A DNA stretch of 64,000 nucleotides from Aporrectodea caliginosa (taxonomy: Eukaryota; Annelida; Clitellata; Crassiclitellata; Lumbricidae), in contig JACEVL010000934.1 of the NCBI GenBank assembly GCA_020284085.1, forward strand, positions 124,001 through 188,000, in the 5' to 3' direction. A program made the position numbers and the translations under genes. The notes beneath the pieces were generated by a model. It had not been told where the DNA came from and searched no databases. It saw only the letters and a program-made list of their open reading frames with translations. Positions within the stretch are counted from its first letter, which is position 1. Each line of letters opens with the position of its first letter. Below, in pieces: positions 1 through 11,800 of this stretch.

Positions 1-215
1 ATGGTGATGCTAGTGGCCATGACAGCAGTGTTAGCATAGGTTTTCATGAGTTGGTAACTATGTTGATGATAAAGATGATTGATAATGATCAATAATGATG
101 GTGAGGTAACAATGACGATGATGGCAATGATGATAGTTATGTTTCAAGGCATGTAAATGATTTAATGCTTTTTTGCAGATCAAAGTAGCTTTAATGTTTT
201 GCTGGTTTTGTGCAG

Positions 216-616
216 GTGTTTTCTTGGAGCAAAATTGGTGAAATCAGACGAGAGGAGGTGTGCCTTGATGCTGAAGGATTTGAAAGCACAGCCGTGCAAA
301 TGATGAACTGTCATAGTCAAGAAGGAAACCAAAAGTGGAGTCATAATCGGGTTAGCATGAAGCTTCCTTTCGCATTTCCATTTCAACATTAATATCTTTT
401 GCTGCAATATGCATTGGAGACCAATTTATACACGGACATTGGGAACCGAAGCCACTGCAACCGCTTGTTGACAGAACACTTGCTTATGGAGCCATGCTGA
501 AATATCTTAAGATGTGTATATTATGGATTTATATTAATCTAAAACTGATCCATCTTAAATGGAAGAAGCACCTGTAGGCATACCACACATTTCCACTCTG
601 GATTTCCAGTAGTTTC

Positions 617-661
<45 letters not shown>

Positions 662-1309
662 GGAGTATTTATATAGCGCCCGTTCAAGGTAATCTACTTT
701 GAAGCGCAAAGTATGTAAGTAAGTTAGTGAGCAATATGTATTGCTACACAGCAGGTTTCTGTATTGTGTGTTAACATGACTCGCATATTAAATCGGTATC
801 TTGGAGAGCCATGGCATAACTACGCATTAAGTGGAATGTGCATAAACAGGTTGTGTATAAATGAGTCTCCAATGCATCAGTTGATAATTTTACAAAAAAA
901 TTATGATCATCAATTTCTTTGACAAATGTTACGTTTTCTGTGATGATGGTTGTTCTAAGTTGATTCATATGACCTTGCTGCTTTGCTGTTGTAAGCATGA
1001 CTGAGTGCATAATCCTAGCCTGAATATGTTGTAACAAATTAACACTAAGTATATGCATGTAACTTAATAATCGATGGCAAATTTTACAAAGTCGATTATT
1101 AAACATGATTTGCTATTAAAATTGCTTTGATATTATGCATTAATTTATTGGTTAACTGCAATGTGTGATAATTTATTTGTTGTACAAATTTCCAGACAAG
1201 TGGGGCAATTCATCACATTGGAGGAGGCTGTTTGGATGCTACGGATAGCAAGACAGGTGGCGACTTGTTTGTTAGGCCTTGCACAGGAGCCAATTCGTAC
1301 ACTTTTTGA
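216..1309 (+). CDS. GALNT: Polypeptide N-acetylgalactosaminyltransferase, C-terminal lectin exons (partial gene)
   Basis: Two coding exons, 216-350 and 1196-1309, joined in phase 0; the rest of the gene lies left of the window. The first follows a tgcag acceptor and encodes a ricin-type beta-trefoil repeat: GEIR, then VCLDAEG, then NCHSQEGNQKW, the CLD...CH...QxW pattern of the R-type lectin domain that ends GalNAc-transferases. The second encodes GAIHHIGGGCLDA and LFVRPC and stops after NSYTF. In the family this domain binds GalNAc already attached to substrates and steers the Golgi enzyme in mucin-type O-glycosylation. The final repeat ends NSYTF where a QxWxF-like end is usual, so its last Trp is missing. 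An AATAAA follows at 1356. The catalytic domain is outside the window, so the paralogue cannot be named; another R-type lectin protein is possible but less likely. Confidence 0.72.
617..660. repeat. (ATT)n microsatellite in the GALNT intron
   Basis: About 14 perfect ATT units, followed at once by a reversed copy of the LINE/SINE tail motif (tttatatagcgcccgttcaag). The tract is therefore probably the poly-trinucleotide tail of a retroposon inserted on the minus strand. No coding potential is seen elsewhere in this intron (351-1195). Confidence 0.7.
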
Positions 1310-1355
1310 AACGGGAGTAGGCACATTTTAGAAGATTGTTTACGTTTTTATGAAA

Positions 1356-1361
1356 AATAAA
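1356..1361 (+). terminator. Polyadenylation signal of the GALNT gene
   Basis: Canonical AATAAA 47 bases after the TGA stop of the GALNT terminal exon. The position suits the cleavage signal of a short 3' UTR. Confidence 0.5.
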
Positions 1362-1592
1362 GTCTTGGCATACAGAATTGTGTTCATTATTGATTATTAT
1401 ATTTTTATGCAAATACCTTTGCACTAGTTGATCTTGCATGCCCACGTGCTGCTGATGAAATTACCAATCCTTTCATCAGCTTTTAATAATAATAATGATG
1501 ATGGCACTTTGATGTTCATTTTAGACAACATGTAGTTACTGTTTTATAGTAAATTGTAGCTTTTAGTGTTGATGTTCATTGATGGAGAAAAT

Positions 1593-1935
1593 AAATATTG
1601 TTTATAATAATAATAACGACATTTTATATGGCGCCACAACACGACCAAGTCGTTACAAGGAGACACCACAAACCGCTAACAACAGTCGGGATAACCCGGA
1701 TAAGCCCTAGAAACAGATGTGATTTTAGCATGATTTAGCATGGATTTGAAGGAAGTCAACTGAGTCGGCCAATCGAATAGCCAGAGGAAATGTGTTCCAG
1801 CATCGATGACCGACGGCCGAGAAACCACGATCGCCGAAGTGCATCCTCATCCACCGCACACGGAGATCAGTCCTCACAAGCGTTCGGAACCGGAGCCTTG
1901 ACCAGTGGCATAACGAAGGGTTTCAGCACCCAGAG
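1593..1935 (-). mobile_element. 3' end of a L2/CR1-like LINE (degenerate)
   Basis: Read on the minus strand, the segment encodes a decayed C-terminus of a non-LTR reverse transcriptase ORF: an FSAVGHRCWNTFPLAIRLA-like stretch corresponds to the family pattern F-S-V-A-G-P-x-x-W-N-S-L-P. It then has a 3' UTR ending in gcgccatataaaat and a (TTA)n tail. Stops interrupt the frame, so it is a dead 5'-truncated copy. The rest of 1362-2560 is AT-rich intergenic DNA with microsatellites and no gene I can support. Confidence 0.55.
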
Positions 1936-2017
1936 GCAAGATTTGATGACCGCCCCTTTTTCATTTTCTTGTTGACTTTTAATAGTTCTTGTCATAGTAC
2001 TCCTCTTCTTAAGTACT

Positions 2018-2019
2018 GT

Positions 2020-2055
<36 letters not shown>

Positions 2056-2300
2056 TATTATTATTATTATTAATATTATTATTATTATTATTATAATCTT
2101 CTAGATCTTGATGAGTTCTAGCCATCCAAGACTTTTTTAATTTCTCAGAAAATATTTTAATTCCTAAGGGATCATACGTCCTATTAACTCTGACCATACC
2201 GAGATGTGTAAACCACAGACAATCAGTATATATAATTATATATACTTATATATACTAGCATATATATATATGTATATCTATATATACATATATAATCTAG
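2018..2300. repeat. (ATA)n/(ATT)n palindromic microsatellite and TA-rich tract
   Basis: ATA repeats at about 2020-2052 run into ATT repeats at about 2053-2092, so the tract can fold on itself. A second TA/TATATA-rich stretch lies at 2226-2300. The short ORFs here (poly-N, poly-Y, poly-I) are artefacts of the repeats. Confidence 0.7.
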
Positions 2301-2584
2301 TGTCTACATGGTTTTGCTGGGAAGGTAAGGGCATTAACATAGAAGAGTACATATCACATACAGTACATTTACACACCTGCTTTAGCAGGTCTTCAATTGG
2401 ATACTTGGTAAAACATATATGGGGCATTTGAGTAGTGTTTTGGCCATATCTTACTGCTGTAAACAAAAAGTTCAAACAAATATTATAATTCATGTTGATA
2501 TAAAGTTTGCCAAATAAATAAATGTCTGCATATCATCTTCTGTTAGTCACATATCACTTTGTTCTGCTGAAAGACATTCACTCA

Positions 2585-2870
2585 CAGCATTTTAGTCTGG
2601 CAGAAGGTCAGTTAGTCCGACAGGTCAAGAATGACCTTTTTTCCTGGAATAAGGTAATTTATTCTCGAAGACTGTCACTTAGTCTTGCAGAAGGTAACTC
2701 TGGAAATAGAGGCATGTCATTTATTTTAAAACAAGGAAATTCATTTAAACTGGGAGGTCATTTATTACTGAACAAGGTAATTTAGTCTGGCATTTCGTCT
2801 GTGAGAAGTTCATTTATCTGGCAGATCATTTATTCTGGAACAAGGTAATTTAGTCTGGCAGAAGGTCATC
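2585..2870. repeat. Degenerate tandem repeat that includes the IFT88 stop codon
   Basis: Imperfect copies of a motif like aaggtaatttagtctggcag, most followed by aaggtca, recur near 2592, 2645, 2677, 2769 and 2840. The right-most copy contains the last IFT88 codons (LLPD and TAA, read on the minus strand). The 3' UTR therefore looks built from decayed copies of the end of the coding sequence. Confidence 0.55.
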
Positions 2871-5800
2871 CCCGATTTCTTCGTTTTCAAAGTCGTCTTG
2901 TTGGTCTCTCCTGCGAGCAGCTGTGCGAGGTCTTTCCATCTGAGGACCAAGAGGATCAGAGTATACGCCATCTGTAAAAAGAAATCCACAAATAAACTAA
3001 AGCATTGAACAGTTCAACATTCAGTAATTGTTGTAATTGCATTTCTTGGAAGATTATTAACCGTTGAATAGTGTCCCGTTACATATAATCTACTTTGCCT
3101 TTGACACAGTGCAGCATACATTTGAAAACTGTCTTAAAATGCACTTGTTAGATCAGAGGTGCAATGCTTTTGTGAGTTACTTGAAATACATTGTGTCCAA
3201 AAACATACATACATACAAACACACATATAATTATGTACATACATACCGTATATACATAGGTGGGACGCGGTATGTTCTGTGCCTTGTGAGCGGAGGGTCA
3301 CAGGTTAAAATCTATCTCAAGCCACTGTGTAGTAACCCTGGACAAGGTGCTCATCCATAATTGTCTGTGAGGAAGGCAAGGAAAACCTCCTCACTCATCT
3401 CATCCCTGGACCCTGGTGGCATAAAAGCCAATGGACCCTGCATTCGGGCAGAGAACTCATCATCATCATCATCATACATACAAACATGGCTCATAATACT
3501 ATAATAGCAACAATTTCATGTTAGTTGATGAGTTGAAGGTTTATCAACAAAATTAGCACACCTGACTCGGGCTTCTTGTAATGTCCATTCCTGCCATCAT
3601 AGTTCACTGGTCTTTTGCTTGGCTGGCCACTTGACAATCGTCCACCATCTAAACAAATGCCATTCTCATGTATTTATAAACAATACTTTACAAATGACAT
3701 ATTTTAGATAATTAAATTATAGATAAGAGAGCAAGAGTGTTAACGTGCAATGATTGGTAGATTTTATAAGGCCCTGATAACTGTACTCAAAAACCTGAAG
3801 TGATATATATCCATACCAGCTTTTGAACAAAGACTGACAAGAAATGCATTGCAGTACTCTAGCTGAATAAAACCAATTCCAAGGCATAATTGTTTCATAA
3901 ACTTCACTATATGTGTGAATAGTCGTACGATCTATATGAAATCCAGTCTCAGCTTGCAAGACACTGCCAAATATAGATTTTTATGAGCTCCTTGTTAATT
4001 AGGACACAGATAAACTACTTGCTGAGATATTTTAACAGCAGACTTGAAAATGCTCTGAATAAGAATCCCGGAGTAAATGCAGCATTAAATAGCACCAGAA
4101 ATAACTTACCGCTGTTTGCACTTCCTTCTCGATCAGCTCTCCTTCTTCCACTTGTCTGCCTGCCACTGGATGCTCTCTACCAGAACAAAGTAACATTCCA
4201 TTCCACAGTAACCAGCTGACGCAAAAACGGTGCATTAACTCTGTGACCTTTTACAATTGCATCCTGCTGCTAAGGCCTCATCAGCAAATGCACTGTTGAG
4301 GTATGCAGCACATAAACCTATAGGCACCCTATGGGGTGCTCAATGGCTTTTGCCTTGCACGGAGGGTTGCGGGCACAATTCAAGGCCAGGGATGGGCAAG
4401 TCTCACAATTGATGCGCTTCCGTGAAACTCCGATTCAGTGATCGTGTGTTCGGGAGCGGCTCATCTTGAAGGGGCGCTGTAACAAGTGCTCATATATACT
4501 ACATACATACATACATACCCTAATGCTCAATGGCTTTTGTCACGTTTGCATTTGGGTAATATAGTCTCATGAGTCCAGGATTTATGTTTCTCACAACAAC
4601 CTCAATACTAAAAGTAACGTTATAATTCTAAATTACATTTGTGTTGACGTCAATGCATTTTCAGAATTTACCTATAGAATCTTAATACTTCTCTGCCTAT
4701 CATTTTTGATAGGCAGAGAATGAAACCTCATAGAAGTGATTAATAAACAAAAAATTCTATGTCATTACCTCCCTATAAAGGTCAAGTTCCTAAACTGTTT
4801 TGACAGTACTTTCACTTTATATAACGACTGACTGCTTTTTTTATTTAGCTCCACTAATATGATAAATGAGGTATCAATCTCATTTATCATGACAGTGTAG
4901 CTATATAAAAAACAGAGATAATTATATTTCCATATGATTACTTGTATTAATGCTAGACAACTGCTTGTTCGAAACATAGCCTCACCTCTTCTCGTACTTT
5001 CTGCGATCTTTCCGCTTTCTTCAATTTGTTGGCGTATTCAGGTGCATCCTTTGAATTCATATCTGTTAACATCTTTAACAAATGCTTCAAACCTACAAAA
5101 CAAAGTAACAATTACATTTATATACATCATTGCATACACAGGACTACATAGGGGCCATGCATACATGCATAAACATATAAATGCACATAGTTACACATTA
5201 TGTACATTATGGTCGCTTCTACCAAAGCAACCATCGACTTCATGTCTTGGACATTACTGTATGAAAACAGCAGTATAGAAGTCATGAGATTGGTATACGG
5301 ACTATCGCTCACGGGAATATCACTCATATGGACCATCACTCATAGGGCCTTTCACTCAAATGGACCATCACTCATAGGGCCTTTCACTCAAATGGACCAT
5401 CACTCATAGGGCCTTTCACTCATATGCCGCATGCAATTTTAGCAAACTTCCAATTAGCTAGCAATTATAAAAGTAATCAACTGAACTGGTCTCTGCTCCA
5501 ATTAGCAAGTACCTACTGCACATCAAGAAAACTTGTCAAGATAATTACTAGTAGGTATCAATTGACTACATATAACTTTACAAATACAATCTTCAATATT
5601 TAATTCAAAAGTTTGGCTCTTAACTAATTGTTCATTTTCAATATTGGACAACCAAGCTTAAACAAAACGTGCTTACTGCAAGGTAATTCACTGAATGCTT
5701 AATCGCAGGCTGCATATGAGTGATTGCCAATGAGTGAAAGGTCCTAAGGACGATGGTCCCTATGAGCGACAGTCCTGAGTGATGATCCTATGAGCGATAG

Positions 5801-8800
5801 TTCTATGCGTGATGGTCCTAGAATCAATAGATTCTTCAAAATATTTTGGCTACAAAGTCACTCTATGACAAATGTTACAAGAAGTGGTTTGAGGAAGAAA
5901 AATAAATAACACAAAAATTCTCAATTAAAGCCTTAAAGTAAATAATTATACACATGTACCATAATACACATACAGAAGGATGCAAGTATATACATACAAA
6001 CAGAAATGGATTTTATGTAAATTTTCACGTTAGATTTGAGTGCGTGCATTAGATTCACTTATGAGCCCTGAATGCATTATTATAGTGCTTGATGCAAGAT
6101 TTTTATAGTAGATAAATAGATATACAGCTAAAATACACGGCTTTTAAAATCTAACAGTGAACTTTCTTTAGTCTTTATTAACAGTAATATATAAAAAGGC
6201 TCCATGAAAAGCAGTAATGAGAAATTCTAACCCAAGAGCTCTACTTACATTCAACGTTATCAGGAAACTTTCGGTGAATGGTTTTGTATTCGTCGAGAGC
6301 TCGTTGAACATCTCCAGATTTTCGAAAGCACATGGCAACAAACAAAGGCCACTGCACCTGAGTGGGTCTAAAATGAAGAATCACCACTAGCTCTTAGCTA
6401 ATCATACACACTCTTCTGCAATCTCATCTAATTAAATCTTACATAATGTAATTTGCTTCTGTGTAGAATTAATAGAAAGTGTGAATAAAAGAGAGTATTT
6501 GGCATAATGACTGGTGTTCCATGCAGCTGATTTTCTTCACACACAAATGTACCTTGAAAAACGTATTGTAGCTAACACTGAACTACGAATATACAAAAAC
6601 TATTACCCACAGCAGATATGCAAAGTAGACAATTACCAATTTTCATGTACCTTAATCAAATTATATCAACTTTAAGAGACACTGTTAACTAAAATCATTA
6701 TAATGCTTACTTCAGTATTTTACATGAGCTCAGTAATTTCACGTTTTATTTTACCAATGAAACTTTTATAATCCCAACAGTCTATACGTATGACTAGTAT
6801 TCAGGCTGACATTAAAAGTAAATTACATTTGATTTGTACAAAACTACAAATGGAACCTAAATCCATAGCAAATGATATGGGGATTAAGTTTCAATGAGAC
6901 TTACTGAATCATTGCTGCCTTCTGGAAATATGGCAGGGCTTTCTCAATTTCCGTTATCTGGATGTTGTAGTTGCCAAGCCACTTGATGACATCGATGTTC
7001 GTAGAATCATATTTGAAAGACTAATACACAAAATTAAAGGGCTTTTATTAATAACTGTAACGGAGTTTTTTCATTCAAATAAAACCAGAATTTGCAAATC
7101 AAGAGGACAACTATAGGCAATTTCCAAAAGCTCTGTCGATTGTTCATTCTTTATGTACTGCTTATTTTGACTAGCCATGACTGTTTTAACTTGTGGCTTA
7201 GAACTTCAATCGTATAGTAAGCAATGACCTACATCATAGTAGTAATGATAGGCTGACTGATAATCGCCCTCCTCTTCATAGAGGTCTCCAAGGCGTTTCA
7301 GAACGGTGGCATCACTTGGCACCAATCCATGTAGCTGAATGTACCTGGAGACATACACAGAAGCACCATAATCTAATCTAATCTAATCTAATCAAGAGAC
7401 TTCTAGAGTACCAATGTGATTTATTAATCATTGATGGGAGGATCCATCTGGAGCTATGCCTACTTTGTCAGAACTCTGATATGTTCTATATTAATCTTAA
7501 AACTGTTCTTTTTGGCCATGCTGGAGTCGGGAGCACCTCTGCGTAATCCCCTTGAAGAGGTGCTATATAAATCCTTGAATGATGAATGAATGAATTAAGT
7601 AATTAAAATTATGAGGTGGCAACTGATGGCCACTTAAAAGTGAAATTGTAGTCTGTACAAATTCTGGGGATAGGTCAGCTCATCGATAATACCTTAGACA
7701 CAGGACAGAATAGAAGGCAGGCTATGGTGGATATAGTACTACACTGTCTTTCATGAAAGTACACTGAATGTACACCACTGCTTGGAGGATCAGATGACAA
7801 GGGAAGAACTAGCTATACATAGGCACAAACAAACGGTCTAAAAGAGGTAGCACACCTAAAGTGCACATGCAAAGATATGCACAAATACTTTTTAAACAGC
7901 CCAAATGTAAATTCATAACACAAACTTATACAACTGAAAGTACTTTTGTTACACAATGATTTCTACATACCATTCTTTTGCTTCAGCTGAATTTCCAAGA
8001 AGGTAGTGTCTGTATTAATTGTTAAAGTCTCAAAACTCTCAACTGTATTTTATTACAACACTGGAAAGATATAGCAGAGGATCCGATCATCCAGTTCCCA
8101 ACGTAAGGGCATTTGATTACGGGAATGGAAAGACAACAGTTTGTGCAATGAAAGGATGAAAAATCATGTAAATTTGGTCCCGTTATCACTTTAATGATGA
8201 GCGTGCACTAACAGTGACTGGGAAACCAATGCAGTTCATCATTAAAGTGTTAAAGAGGTGATCTGATTGGTATCTAAGGCCATGATAACAATGGCAAAAT
8301 TAGTGTATAAAACATGACTAACTTATTATTTCTGGCCCAATTGCATATGATCACTGATCAGTAATCAACAATAACAACTAATAAGATATAAAAGCAGCCA
8401 TATTACCAAAAAGAGAGTTTTATCATGACAGATAACATGTATGAACAAAAGGCTGATTCAAAAACAGCTGCTATAATGACAATACTAAATAAATAATTGC
8501 ATTAAAGACTGAAAAAGAATTAGTGACACACATATGTACAATTAGATGTGAAAGGTGGGAACTCCTGAAACCTCTTCTCCAGACGCTTCTTCTGTAAAAG
8601 TGAGAATATGATACATGTACCATTCATCAAGATGGATAAGAAAGTCGAGCCAAGTAAGTACTCGTTTACTCCACGGAAATTTATTATGCATATGACACCC
8701 ATTAAGATAGATGTTACTAGGCAAGACGGCTAAAGCACATCTGACAATTTATCTAAGAGTCCAGAAAAAGATACAAATCTGCCAGTTGGAACATCACTTG

Positions 8801-11800
8801 TGCACTGTTTTTCAAAATGGCATGCAACTTCTCAAAATTCTTCAGTGCGTCTTCAAAGCAACGCAACCTTTTGTTGCAGATTCCTGAAGTGTTAACAAAA
8901 CCATACTCAAACATCAAAATTATCTGTAAACCATGCCTCTTTACCAGGCATAAAGTTTGAAAAATCTTTACATGAGTGCCTCTGAATAACACAGTTCTTC
9001 ACGATTTCTTTGAACAATGATGAAATGCAATTTTCAAATTAAATTTGTTTATGAAAGTATGTATTGGAAAATTTATACAAGTGCCTTTCAAGACCCTGTT
9101 CGCTCTTCAGCTGGTGGGGATATGCAGGAGTCGCACTTCGGCACTTCAACTTGAACCCCATAGTGCTCTCTCAAGTGATTGAAAATCCTCGTGGAAAAGT
9201 TTGTGACTGGAGTTAAGTATGGTTGCTTTTTACTCTGTTTAGCAACTTTTCAAACTGTCTTAAAATGTACCTGCATAGATCAGTTAGAAAGTCATGTGTG
9301 CTGTGCTTTTGCGAGTTACTTAAATGTGCTTTTATAGGAAGCGGCATGATACACACATAAATCTAAAGACTAGCTTAAAATGATTCTTGTGCATCAGCAA
9401 CAGCAGTTTGTATTTTCAGCTGAAAATTATTCAGCTGAGGTTGTTATTCAGATGATTATTCATAAAGATAATCCATGGCAAAAGTAGGTACACCATGCTT
9501 AAGTTGACGATTGAAGCGTGGGACGTAGAAGTTACCTGCTGCAAGAAATAGCGATCATCCACTTGATGCTAGCCCAAAACTGGACCAAAAGTTCCAAAAC
9601 TTATAATTTTTTCTGTTTATACAACATTTCAGTGCTTTTGTGAGGTACTTAAATGCACCATCTTAAGTAACTTTAGACATAAATACATACATACATATAT
9701 TATAGTAAAGTTTTGAATCACATAAACTATGGCAATAATTGTTTATTTTATTTCTGTAGATTTAATATATAAGATACAATATTACATCATAACAAATAGA
9801 ATAGCAAATACTCTGACACTTTACCATAGTTGTACAGAGCTTCCACACAAGATGAGTCTGATTCCAAGGCCTCACGGTAGCATTCTCTGGCTTTTTCAAA
9901 TTCGCTTTTGTTGAAATATACATTGCCTTTATTCACCAAAGCTGTCAAAAAGCAAACAATATATAAAATGTTCAGTTTCAAATCAAAGCAAACCTGAGTG
10001 CTCCCAGTCTTTGGATTGATCTCGATTTTCATTTCTATCACGGACTCTCTGAATTAGCAACAATGATAAGTTTCTTTTAAACAGCCATATATAAATCTCC
10101 CTTAAACCAAATGTAAGACTCAGATCATTCATAAAGTTTATTTAAGCTACTGCACCTCGGCAATAATGTATGTGGCACTGATTTTCTTTGTTAAATAAAA
10201 CTGGGACCAAAAAAAAACCTTGGGTAATTCCCACAGAAATCCATCACCACAAACGACAATCAAAACGTTGATATAACATCTAGACCTGCGATATTCAGAA
10301 GTTCAAAGTCAAATGCTCAATATAAAAATATTTCCTTTCTGAAAACAAGATTGCTTCTTATTATAAATTTGTAGAAATTTAACCTTAATTATATATTACA
10401 AAGTATTGTTTACCACATTCCATGCAACTTCTAGTAGTCCAGAAAAACCATGGTAAATTACTTTTAATTTCCTCTATGTTGAACAACTCTAACCCAGAGA
10501 ACAAAAGATGCTACAGTCCGAAGTAAAAACATAAGAAACTAATCTAACAAATTCTTGTGTCATCTGGTTACTGTCAAAGGCACTAACAACTTGAAACAAA
10601 CCCTTACTCATGAAAGACTCCAAGATATGACACAGGCTGTAAAAGTAGCAAGCCAAGACTGCTCATAACTTTTGCCACATATGCAAATAATATCCTACAT
10701 TAACTGCACAAGTAGTCAGCATTAGCAACTCACCAGAAGGATTAAATCGATCTGCCTGTAATGCCACTTCAGCATACTTGTCGGCCTGGTTCAACTCACC
10801 TTCCTACATCACACACAGAGATTTGCACAATAAACTAATAAACTTTGTTTCATGCTATATACTGAATGCCCTGTAGGCTAACCATTAACTTTCTCTTAGT
10901 CCTCATTGCCATTATCACCAGGCTCAGGAAATCGCATATCAGTCTAAACCTAACCTGTACCAGGATCGTTTTGGATGAAATTTTAAGGGTGTGCCTTGTT
11001 AAAACAAGCAACTTGTGCAAAAATTGTTAATGTCTACAGCAACCTAAGTCAAGGTGCACCTTGTAGTCCAGAAGATGGAACTCTCCTCCTTTTCCTCTTC
11101 CTCCTACACCTCTACAAACACCTCCTGTTCCTTCTTCTCCTCAGCATAATTATTTCACTCATAGTCATCTGAAAATGTCTATATTTTCAGTTCATGTGAA
11201 TACAGTTGATGAATTAGAAGTTACAGAAACTGAACAACTTTATCTAATGAAGATTATTCCTGAAAATTAGAAATCCATTAAAAACTGACAAGAAAAAATA
11301 AATGTGTGATTTTATGTAGAAATAGGCTACGCTACTTCGCATTAGAGATTATAACTAGCACTCAAGACAGCGAAGTGTAGTATATGATGATTTGATTGAT
11401 TGATGATAAGAGAAAGATACGCCGACATATAAATGTTTTTCATAATATTAACTATTACCCTGTGATGCACTTCTTAAAAGACCTTACGTAGCAACACTGC
11501 CCATTGTAGCAAATTATAACACTGTAATGTAATACAGTACACTGTATTATATTACAATAAAATAGGGATGCATATAATTTATTTCCATAGCAAAAGTGCA
11601 TCAGAGGTATTCACTCTACCCCAGTGGTTACTAGTTAGTAACAGGGACTGATGACAACGAGGAGCTTCCATGAGGCACTGAAAAGGCACTACATTAAATG
11701 TTTAGATACATGTATACATGTATGCATGCATATATAGTTTATATACATACATATACAATGACGATGTAGATGCTGACAATGATGATGCAGACAAAGACAA

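Noticed and set aside
5299..5440. CRISPR-like array of 32-base repeats
   Set aside because: Units are contiguous without spacers, in a metazoan intron; better explained as a tandem-repeat arm of a foldback element.
7375..7395. (AATCT)n as an interstitial telomere
   Set aside because: Only four units, and the motif is not a known telomere repeat.
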